A DNA stretch of 38,327 nucleotides, from positions 1 to 38,327 of the forward strand of contig CAZNSG010000110.1 of NCBI GenBank assembly GCA_964575715.1, in the 5' to 3' direction. The notes below the pieces were generated by a model. That model was not told the DNA's origin and did not search any database. It saw only the letters and a program-made list of their open reading frames with translations. Positions 15,713 to 22,761 of this stretch are shown here, in pieces. This DNA is from PNAI01 sp964575715. GTDB taxonomy: Bacteria; Pseudomonadota; Alphaproteobacteria; Rhizobiales; Xanthobacteraceae. Position 1 is the first letter of the stretch, and every line of letters starts with the position of its first letter. Both the position numbers and the translations under genes were made by a program.

Positions 15713-15829
15713 CCGTCATCCTGAGGTGCGAGCGAAGCGAGCCTCGAAGGATGAACGGCCCCGATACTGCAATGGCCGGGCCGTCGCCCTTCGAGGCTCG
15801 GCCTTCGGCCGAGCACCTCAGGGTGACGG
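15713..15829. repeat. Palindromic intergenic repeat, CATCCTGAGG family
   Basis: Complementary ends (CCGTCATCCTGAGGTGC and GCACCTCAGGGTGACGG) with inner complementary blocks GAGCCTCGAAGG / CCTTCGAGGCTC flank an unpaired core. It lies between the ferredoxin gene and the convergent dehalogenase-like gene. Related copies lie at 24545-24750 and 32316-32510. Confidence 0.8.
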
Positions 15830-15906
15830 AGATGAGTCAGTGATTGCTGCCGTTGGTATGAGGCGGACAGCGCCCGCGCCGTTCGCGGCCTCATAAAATA
15901 CACAGG

Positions 15907-16791
15907 CTACGGTCCTGCAAAGAACGCGCGCATTTCCGCATAGGTTTCCTCCGGCGCCTCTTCCGACAGGTAGTGCCCGCAGGGCAGCGCCTTGGCGCCG
16001 CGGATGTCGCTGGCGTAGTCCGCCCAGATTTTCGCCGAGTCGTGCAGGCGCCCGACCGCGCCGGTCGCGCCCCACAAGATCAGCGCCGGACAGGTGATCT
16101 TCTTTCCCGCCGCGAAATCCTTGCTGTCCATCGCAAGATCGACGGTGGCGGTGGCGCGATAATCCTCGCACATGGCGTGCACGGTGGCCGGATTGCGGAA
16201 GCAGCGCTTGTATTCCTCCAGCGCCTCCTGGCCGAAGAAGCTCAGGCCTTGGGCGGTCTTGGCGAGCTTCTTGGCGATGTAGAAATCCGGGTCAGCGCTC
16301 ATCAGCCGCTCCGGCATGTCGAACGGCTGGATCATGAAAAACCAGTGATACGAAGCCGTCGCCCAGCCTTGCGTCACATGATTGAAGAGATGATGCTGCG
16401 GGATGATGTCGAGGATCGCCGCGCGCGTTACTTTTTCCGGATGATCGAGACACATGCGATGCACCACGCGCGCGCCGCGATCGTGGCCGGCGGCCGCAAA
16501 GCGGGAAAAACCGAGCGCCGCCATCACCTCCACTTGATCCTGCGCCATGGCGCGGAACGAATAGCCGGCATGATCTTCGCCGCCCGGCGGTTTTTCGGAA
16601 TCGCCGTAGCCGCGCAGATCGGTCGCCACCACGGTAAATTCCTGCGCCAATCTTGGCGCAAACTTGTGCCACGACAGATGGGTGAACGGATTGCCGTGCA
16701 GCAGCAGAAGCGGCGGCCCCTTGCCGCCCACGACTGTGACAATGCGCGCGCCCGAAGTCTTGATCTCGCTGCGCTTGAAGCCTTCCATCAT
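15907..16791 (-). CDS. Haloacetate dehalogenase-like alpha/beta hydrolase
   Basis: The 294-residue enzyme carries what I know as the fluoroacetate dehalogenase active site: nucleophile D104 in GHDRGARVVHRM with R105 and R108 for the carboxylate, acid D128 (ILDIIP), halide-binding H149 and W150 (SYHWFFMIQP) and Y211 (MCEDYRA), and base H273 (CGHYL). Such enzymes hydrolyse 2-haloacetates to glycolate in the cytoplasm, and a well-studied one comes from Rhodopseudomonas palustris. ATG 16791 has AGGA upstream; a second ATG directly follows. It is a single gene flanked by repeats. Related hydrolases with epoxide or ester substrates share parts of this set, so the substrate needs assay. Confidence 0.85.
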   Translation of the reverse strand: MMEGFKRSEIKTSGARIVTVVGGKGPPLLLLHGNPFTHLSWHKFAPRLAQEFTVVATDLRGYGDSEKPPGGEDHAGYSFRAMAQDQVEVMAALGFSRFAAAGHDRGARVVHRMCLDHPEKVTRAAILDIIPQHHLFNHVTQGWATASYHWFFMIQPFDMPERLMSADPDFYIAKKLAKTAQGLSFFGQEALEEYKRCFRNPATVHAMCEDYRATATVDLAMDSKDFAAGKKITCPALILWGATGAVGRLHDSAKIWADYASDIRGAKALPCGHYLSEEAPEETYAEMRAFFAGP

Positions 16792-16990
16792 GATCAATTC
16801 CTATGAATTTCCACAATTGAGCGCCCGCCGTTGTGCCGACTGTCGGTATGGCGTGCGGCAGGCGCAAGCGCCAAGTCCACGTAAGCATCGCTGACTTGAT
16901 TTTGTCCCCCTGAAAGAGAGAGGGTTTGGGGTATTCAGGAATGGGCAGATTGCGGCACGAAGAGCCTCGCCATCAAGGGGAACGCAGAAA

Positions 16991-17962
16991 ATGAAACGAT
17001 TATCATTCGCCGCCGTGCTTGTTGTCGTGGGATGCGTCGCGGGCGCACAGGCGCAGAGCTATCCGACGCGGCCGATCACGATGGTCGTCGGATTCCCGCC
17101 GGGCGGCCCGACCGATACGGTCGCGCGCGTCATGGCCGACCGCATGAAAGCATCGCTGGGCGAAAATGTCATCGTCGAGAACGTGAGCGGCGCATCGGGC
17201 ACCATCGCCGGCGCCAAGGTCGCGCGCGCGGAGCCGGACGGCTACACGCTATCGGTCGGTCAATGGACCTCGAATGTGGGGCCCGCCGCGATTTATCCGC
17301 TGCAATACGACGTGTTGAATGATTTTGCGCCGGTGTCGCTGCTGACCACGTCTTATCTGTGGATCGTCGGCAAGCCGAATCTGCCGGCGAAGAATTTGAA
17401 AGAGCTGGTGACGTGGCTGAAGGCCAATGCGGGCAAGGCGTCGGCGGCCACGGTCGGCGTCGGCAGCGCGGCGCATCTGTGCATCGTCGACTTCCAGAAC
17501 AAGACCGGCACGAACTTCCAGATCGTACCCTATCGCGGCGGCGCGCCGGCCTTGCAGGACGTGGCGGGCGGGCAAGTCGACTTTTCCTGCCTGGAAACAT
17601 CGCAGACGCTGGCGCTCTACCGCGGCGACAAGATCAAGGTCTTCGGCATTGCGGCGAACAAGCGCTGGTTTGCGGCCCCCGACGTCCCGACCCTCGATGA
17701 AGCGGGCGTGCCGGGAGTCCATATTACGTTCTGGCATGGTCTTTGGGCGCCGAAGGGAACGCCGAAAGCCATCGTCGCCAAGCTCAACGCCGCCGTGGTG
17801 GAGGCGTTTGCCGACCCGGCGATTGTGAAACGCTTCACCGAAATCGGCCACGCGCTGCCCTCGCGCAGCGAACAGACGCCCGAGGCCCTGCACACATTCC
17901 ACAAGGCCGAGCTCGACAAATGGACGCCCATCATCAAGGCGGCAGGGATCAAGGGAAATTGA
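16991..17962 (+). CDS. Bug-family solute-binding protein (TctC-like), first copy
   Basis: The 323-residue protein has a Sec signal (about 1-21, ending AGAQAQ) and the Bug core: YPTRPITMVVGFPPGGPTDTVAR at the mature N-terminus, EPDGYTLSVG, and the C-terminal PTLDEAGVPGV...APKGTPKAIVAKLNAAV segment. Bug proteins are periplasmic binders of carboxylates, amides or aromatics, serving tripartite tricarboxylate transporters or sensory systems. A VVVGC motif in the signal weakly resembles a lipobox. It stands alone on the plus strand with a GGGGAAC leader. No TctA or TctB gene adjoins it. Confidence 0.92.
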   Translation: MKRLSFAAVLVVVGCVAGAQAQSYPTRPITMVVGFPPGGPTDTVARVMADRMKASLGENVIVENVSGASGTIAGAKVARAEPDGYTLSVGQWTSNVGPAAIYPLQYDVLNDFAPVSLLTTSYLWIVGKPNLPAKNLKELVTWLKANAGKASAATVGVGSAAHLCIVDFQNKTGTNFQIVPYRGGAPALQDVAGGQVDFSCLETSQTLALYRGDKIKVFGIAANKRWFAAPDVPTLDEAGVPGVHITFWHGLWAPKGTPKAIVAKLNAAVVEAFADPAIVKRFTEIGHALPSRSEQTPEALHTFHKAELDKWTPIIKAAGIKGN

Positions 17963-18015
17963 ATCCCTGGAGTCTGATCCATTGAGCGTGAAGCGGCTGC
18001 CGCGTCGGGAGCGCG

Positions 18016-18165
18016 CTCCCTCCCCCGCTTGCGGGGGAGGGTTGGGGAGGGGGAACAGTGCCGTAAAACGAGAAAAACGTTCGCTCTGTGAAGTATTTCC
18101 CCCTCCCGCCACGCCTTCGCCCTTCGGGCTACGGCGGGCGACCTCCCCCGCAAGCGGGAGAGGTG
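18016..18165. repeat. GC-rich palindromic intergenic repeat (full copy)
   Basis: The 308-base gap 17963-18270 holds no gene. CCTCCCCCGCTTGCGGGGGAGG (two halves of a perfect stem, 18019-18040) and the distal ACCTCCCCCGCAAGCGGGAG block (18141-18160) bound a core with complementary GGGGAGGGGG/CCCCCTCCC stretches. Same family as 4660-4792. Confidence 0.8.
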
Positions 18166-18270
18166 ATGCGAGTATGCGGCACTGTCTGATTCAATGCTGC
18201 TGAATCAGACTCTAACGTCACGCGCGAGAGCGCCAGGGTAGGGCTTGATCCCGGCCTAGCAAGCGCGCGG

Positions 18271-18540
18271 TCAGCGGGTGCTGGTTGGGGCGATGTCTTG
18301 CGCCGCCTGCGCGCAGGCCTGCGCGAGAAAATTCTTGCGCTCGGCCACAGTCAGGGCCTTGATAGCGGGGTCGACCGTGATATTGAACGTGTAGCTGTAT
18401 TGCACCGTTGTTCCGTTCTCTAGCTTGTAATTGTTGGATCTACTTGAATTCAAATTAATCGCGGCGAACAAATACCCCCCCGCGGAAATGCCCAGCAATA
18501 ATGCAGCGCTAGCCGCCGCGATTGCGAGATGTTTCAACAT
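18271..18540 (-). CDS. Small exported or membrane-anchored protein of unknown function
   Basis: The 89-residue protein begins MLKHLAIAAASAALLLGISAGGYLFA, a signal peptide or anchor, followed by a short beta-rich part (KLENGTTVQYSYTFNITVDP) and a helical tail with one cysteine. GGGAGG ahead of ATG 18540 fixes the start; an upstream extension of the frame is not convincing. I do not recognise the family. Lower GC in the middle than in neighbours. Confidence 0.6.
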   Translation of the reverse strand: MLKHLAIAAASAALLLGISAGGYLFAAINLNSSRSNNYKLENGTTVQYSYTFNITVDPAIKALTVAERKNFLAQACAQAAQDIAPTSTR

Positions 18541-18737
18541 AGAAGTTACCTCCCATGGATGAACGTTTCTCGGCGGCGGCGCGGCGGCGATGATGCCGCA
18601 AGGCAGCCACATAAAGTTTAGATTATCACTTTTGCCATCGGAGAGGAATGGCGTATCGATGCCATCGTCTGGCGCTTCTGCGGTGTAACGCGATGACCAG
18701 AGCCGATTCCACCCCAGCCGATCAAGACTTCCCGCTC

Positions 18738-18822
18738 ATTCCCGCGCAAGCGGGAATCCAGAATTGGTCGATGCGCCTGCTCGTGACGGCAATTTCTTCT
18801 GGGTCCCCGCTTTCGCGGGGAC
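18738..18822. repeat. Paired-hairpin intergenic repeat
   Basis: ATTCCCGC-GCAA-GCGGGAAT (18738-18757) and GTCCCCGC-TTTC-GCGGGGAC (18803-18822), both perfect 8-bp stems, are separated by 45 bases. The arrangement is a common dispersed repeat in this bacterial group. It lies downstream of the second UbiD gene. Confidence 0.8.
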
Positions 18823-18885
18823 GAGCGGAGAAGGAGGAGCGACTCAACCCAGCAGAAATCTGCCCAAGGCGAGTTCGATGCCGCA

Positions 18886-20559
18886 TCAGTCTTCCATCGC
18901 TTCGCCGGGGCGGATCGGCGTCTCCGGCAGCAGGCCTTTTTGCTGGCGCGCGAGCGTCTCCTTGCCGTTCGCTTGCCACTCGCCGGCCGCCGCGCGGCGC
19001 GCGAAGCTCTCCCACGCGTCGGTCCATTCGCCCAGCGTGTAGCCATGCCAGGGCGCGCGCACATTGAGCGGCGGCAGCTCCAATTCCTCCCACAGCGCGC
19101 GCGCGTGCTCCATGTATTCACGCGTCGGCAGCGCGAGCGGCGGCATGGCGCGCTTGCGCGTGGCGTCGATCAGCAGCCCTGAGTCGATCTGGCGCGGCCC
19201 ATATTGCGCGCCCTGCACGCCGCCGCGATGGGGCACGATCAGCGCGTCCTCAGCCGGATTGCTGCGATAGGCGAGCGACCACATCACCGCGTCGAGATTG
19301 GCCGGATCGACATCCTCGCTCACCGCGATGACGATTTTTCCGCAGTTCGATTGCAGGGTCGATGCTCCGTGCAAGCCGCGCCATACTTCCGAACTTTGCG
19401 TGCCGGCGTCGAATTGCAGAAAGATAACCGGCCGCAGGTTTGAGAGCGGCTCGTGCATCGCCACCTTGCGCACGCCTTTGATTCCGAGCTGATGGCGCAG
19501 GTGCGCCAGAAACAGCGGCTCGTAGGCCACCTTCTTGATCACGCTCGATTCGCTCGGCGTGACTTGGCTGATGATCGAGGCAAACACGGCTGAGCGCTTG
19601 TGCGTGATGGCGGTGACCTGCATCGGCATGTTGAAGGCTTCGAGCGCGACATAGCCGTTGCTCTCGCCGAACGGCGCTTCCGGCTCGAGCACTTGCGGAT
19701 CGATCAGGCCCTCGATCACGATTTCCGAGTCGGCCGGCACTTCGAGGTCGATGGTGCGGCAGCGCGTCATGCGGATCGGCGCACCGGCAGCGCCGCCCGC
19801 CACCGCGATCTCGTCCACATCGACCGCGAGTTTTTGCGGACCGGTGAACACGACAATCGGCGCGCAGCCGATCACGATCGCGATCGGCATCTTCTCGCCC
19901 CGCGCGCGGTATTTCAGCCAGTGCAAATAGCCGCCCGCGCCGGTGGCCTCGCGCGCCACCATGCGCACGGCGAGCCGGTCGGGCGCTTTGAGCGCCGCGC
20001 GATAAGTGCCCATGTTGCGGATGCCGCTCTCAGGGTCCTTGGTGATGCACAGCGTTGCGGTGAGGTAAGGCGCCGCATCGAAGCCGGGCGTGGAGACCGG
20101 CACCGGCAGGCGCGTGAGCCCACCATCGGGCGCGCGCAGCTCGTCGCCGGTTATTACGATCTCCTGGCACGGGCCTGCGTTCACCAGGACCGGCGGGATT
20201 GGGTTTGCGATCGCGCGCATCCAGGCCTCGCCGATCTCGTCGACCGGCTTGCCCATGCCCATGGCGTAAATCTTCGGCGAAGCCGCGAGCGCGCCGAGCA
20301 CCACCGGCATGTCATAGCGCCGGCCCTTGGAATCGACGACATTCATGAACATGAAGGCGCGCCGTTCATCCTCGGGCATGCCGCCGATGAATTGCCAGCG
20401 CACCAGCGGATGCAGCTCGGTGTCTTTGTTGATCGCCCGGTCAATGCGCACCAAGAGGCCGGCGGCTTCGAGATCGGCTAGGTGTTCCTGAAAATCGTGC
20501 CGTGGGGTTTTGGATTGCGGCGCTTTGCCGGAGTGCGGAAGAGCGGCTTGATCGAGCAT
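18886..20559 (-). CDS. UbiD family decarboxylase (second copy)
   Basis: The 557-residue protein keeps the triad of prenyl-FMN decarboxylases: R187 (NMGTYRAAL), E294 and E299 (PEAPFGES). It is longer than the other two UbiD proteins here (490 and 489), with a longer N-terminal region and a C-terminal tail (EWTDAWESFARRAAAGEWQ onward), and is clearly a different subfamily. It lies 122 bases downstream of a Bug-protein gene on the same strand, and beyond that an amidohydrolase. UbiD-type and amidohydrolase-2 decarboxylases both act on aromatic acids, so this segment may serve one aromatic acid. Confidence 0.9.
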   Translation of the reverse strand: MLDQAALPHSGKAPQSKTPRHDFQEHLADLEAAGLLVRIDRAINKDTELHPLVRWQFIGGMPEDERRAFMFMNVVDSKGRRYDMPVVLGALAASPKIYAMGMGKPVDEIGEAWMRAIANPIPPVLVNAGPCQEIVITGDELRAPDGGLTRLPVPVSTPGFDAAPYLTATLCITKDPESGIRNMGTYRAALKAPDRLAVRMVAREATGAGGYLHWLKYRARGEKMPIAIVIGCAPIVVFTGPQKLAVDVDEIAVAGGAAGAPIRMTRCRTIDLEVPADSEIVIEGLIDPQVLEPEAPFGESNGYVALEAFNMPMQVTAITHKRSAVFASIISQVTPSESSVIKKVAYEPLFLAHLRHQLGIKGVRKVAMHEPLSNLRPVIFLQFDAGTQSSEVWRGLHGASTLQSNCGKIVIAVSEDVDPANLDAVMWSLAYRSNPAEDALIVPHRGGVQGAQYGPRQIDSGLLIDATRKRAMPPLALPTREYMEHARALWEELELPPLNVRAPWHGYTLGEWTDAWESFARRAAAGEWQANGKETLARQQKGLLPETPIRPGEAMED

Positions 20560-20574
20560 GGCGAGTCTGTACAG

Positions 20575-20588
20575 AATGTAAAATGTAA
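20575..20588 (-). promoter_or_regulatory. Tandem 7-mer upstream of second UbiD gene
   Basis: AATGTAA occurs twice in exact tandem, ending 15 bases before the UbiD start codon. It may be a regulator half-site pair or part of a promoter; position is the only support. Confidence 0.3.
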
Positions 20589-20658
20589 TAGGGGTCGCGT
20601 CATGCCGATCCTAACACGGGCCGGACCTAAACTGCCCTGAAAAAAGCAGAGTTGAAAT

Positions 20659-20682
20659 CCGCCTTCAACATCGGAAGGCGGT
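20659..20682 (-). terminator. Possible terminator hairpin after the Bug gene
   Basis: Directly after the stop codon of the minus-strand Bug gene lies CCGCCTTC-7 bases-GAAGGCGG, followed about 13 bases later by six Ts. The gap before the T-run makes it a weak intrinsic terminator; it could reduce read-through into the UbiD gene. Confidence 0.4.
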
Positions 20683-21671
20683 TATTTCCCCATCATGCCG
20701 GCAGCCTGCAAAATTGGCGGCCAGCGCTGCAGTTCATCGCTGATGAATTTCCGGGCCTTGTCGGGGTCGGTTTCGGTTGCGGGCTCGAATCCAGATTTGA
20801 TCAGGTTGGCCTGAAACTCGCTGTCCGCCATGGCCGCTTTGGTCGCTTGCGCGATCTTGTCGATGATCGGCTTCGGCGTTGCCGCCGGCGCGAATACGCC
20901 GGTGAATAGCTGCGCCACCATGTTCGGCAGGCCGGATTCGATTGCGGTTGGAATGTCTGGCGCGCCCTTGAGGCGGGCCGGCGCGGCCACCGCCAGAATG
21001 CGAATCTTGCCGGCGCGATGCAATTCGAGCACCTGTCCGGTGACATTCGGCAGCACAATCGGAATGTGCCCGCTCACGACGTCGGCAATGGCGGGGCCGG
21101 CGCCCCGGTAGGGGACATGTACGATGTCCTTGAGTCCTGTGAGCTGCTTAAACATCTCACCGGCGAGATTGACGAGCGTACCGGCGCCGGCGGAGCCGTA
21201 TGACAGCTTGCCGGGATTGGCCTTGCCGTAGTCGATAAGCTCCTTGAGGTTCTTGGCCGGCACGGCCGGATTCACGACAATCGATATCGCCGAAATCGCA
21301 ATGATCGAAATTGGCGCGAAATCCTTGAGCGTGTCGTACGGCGGCTTCGCCATCGCAATGGGAACGAGAACCTGCGTGCTGGTGTTGCCGAGCAGGAGCG
21401 TATAGCCATCGGGCGCCGCGCGGGAGACTTCCTGCGCGCCGATCACGCCGCCGGCGCCGCCCTGGTTCTCGATCACGATGGTGCCGAGCTGCGACTTGAC
21501 CTTCTCGCCCCAAAACCGACCGACCGTGTCAACCACGCCGCCAGGCGCGAACGGAACGATCAGTTTGATCGGCCGGTCCGGATATGTCGCTTGGGCAAAT
21601 GCCGTAAACGGCGCAAGCACTTGCGCCGAGAGAGAGGTCAGTCCGAGTGCCAGAAGTTCGCGCCGCTTCAT
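20682..21671 (-). CDS. Bug-family solute-binding protein (TctC-like), second copy
   Basis: The 329-residue protein has an RR-containing signal (MKRRELLALGLTSLSAQVL, ending TAFAQA), so export may be by Tat or Sec. Mature motifs are YPDRPIKLIVPFAPGGVVDTVGR, APDGYTLLLGNTSTQ, VPYRGAGPAIADVVSGHI and APAATPKPIIDKI. An in-frame ATG three codons upstream (21680) is an alternative start. It starts 21 bases after the amidohydrolase stop, so receptor and enzyme are probably made together and may concern one ligand. No membrane transporter subunits adjoin. Confidence 0.92.
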   Translation of the reverse strand: MKRRELLALGLTSLSAQVLAPFTAFAQATYPDRPIKLIVPFAPGGVVDTVGRFWGEKVKSQLGTIVIENQGGAGGVIGAQEVSRAAPDGYTLLLGNTSTQVLVPIAMAKPPYDTLKDFAPISIIAISAISIVVNPAVPAKNLKELIDYGKANPGKLSYGSAGAGTLVNLAGEMFKQLTGLKDIVHVPYRGAGPAIADVVSGHIPIVLPNVTGQVLELHRAGKIRILAVAAPARLKGAPDIPTAIESGLPNMVAQLFTGVFAPAATPKPIIDKIAQATKAAMADSEFQANLIKSGFEPATETDPDKARKFISDELQRWPPILQAAGMMGK

Positions 21672-21691
21672 GGCTTCCATCCAAAAATGAG

Positions 21692-22648
21692 TTACGCCGA
21701 TGCCGTTCGCCGGCGAGGCTGCGCCTTATCGAGCAGCCCATCAAGCTTAAACAATGTCGCGGCGTTTTTCCAGAGAATCTGCTCGCGTTCTATAGGCGTG
21801 AGCTTGGCGTCGTCCAGCACCTTCATTCTGATCTGATGCAGCGTTGCCGGCACGCTCAGCCAGCGCCAGGTCGTCGACCAATCGGTGCCGAACAGAATGC
21901 GCTCGGGCCCCAGCTTGTCGACGGCGAAGCGCAGATGCTGCGGGTTGGTGCCGACAACATCGAGATAGACATTGATATTGCGCATGGCGACCGACATCAC
22001 GGTATCGAAGTAGCGGCCGATGCTGCGCCCCATCTTGGTCAGGATCACCGGCACGCTGGGATGCCGCCCGGCCACCTCGTCGGCCCAGACCGGATCGCCA
22101 TAAAACAGCCCGCCCGGGAACTGCGACCAGGCGGTTGGGAACTGAATTGGCACCTGGTGCTTTTCCACCACGCGCATGATGCCAGCGAGATCCTTGGCAA
22201 TCTTTTCCGGGTTTACGTCGTTCGTCAGTGAGCGCACGAAAATTTCGCCCACGCCTCGCATGCCGAGCGTAGTCAGCGCGCGCTCAAGCTCGGCCGGGGC
22301 TTTATCGCGAACTGGGCCTGGGTCATCGTGATAACCGGCCGCTTCCTGATCGTGTCCGACGCGAGCGAGCGCGGCCATGCGGCTTGGATGCCGCTTTGCC
22401 GCCTGCGCCACGAGATCGTTCGAAACATGGCCGGCGCGGGCTTGAACAAGCGCGAAGTCGACGCCATTCATGTTCATGTCGGCGACCAGCTCGTCGGTCG
22501 AGTCGATTGGTGATTCCGTGAGGTTGCAGTTGTAGAGCGCAGGGTAGCGTGTGCGAAACGCGATCGCGTCCTCCATGGTCCGGATGTGCTTGCTCAGGTC
22601 GCGGAACGAGGGATAGCTGAAGATGTGGACATGAGAATCGATGATCAT
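21692..22648 (-). CDS. Amidohydrolase family protein (amidohydrolase-2 type)
   Basis: The 318-residue protein is a metal-dependent TIM-barrel hydrolase or decarboxylase. H6 and H8 in MIIDSHVHIF are the first metal ligands, and RILFGTDWS near the end holds the catalytic aspartate. This group includes 6-methylsalicylate/gamma-resorcylate-type decarboxylases and lactonases of aromatic catabolism. The ATG at 22648 is supported by alignment to the HxH start and a GGAAA leader; the frame extends 20 codons further without support. First gene of the amidohydrolase-Bug(-UbiD) unit, divergent from the CoA ligase. Confidence 0.87.
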   Translation of the reverse strand: MIIDSHVHIFSYPSFRDLSKHIRTMEDAIAFRTRYPALYNCNLTESPIDSTDELVADMNMNGVDFALVQARAGHVSNDLVAQAAKRHPSRMAALARVGHDQEAAGYHDDPGPVRDKAPAELERALTTLGMRGVGEIFVRSLTNDVNPEKIAKDLAGIMRVVEKHQVPIQFPTAWSQFPGGLFYGDPVWADEVAGRHPSVPVILTKMGRSIGRYFDTVMSVAMRNINVYLDVVGTNPQHLRFAVDKLGPERILFGTDWSTTWRWLSVPATLHQIRMKVLDDAKLTPIEREQILWKNAATLFKLDGLLDKAQPRRRTASA

Positions 22649-22761
22649 GACGTTTCCGTACTCAGCGTTCAGTTTACGATGCATGATGGCAGTTGCGCAG
22701 TGTAACAAGCAATCGCTTTTGCGTATTATAGGGGCGCGCCAACCAGGACTGCGTTACACGC

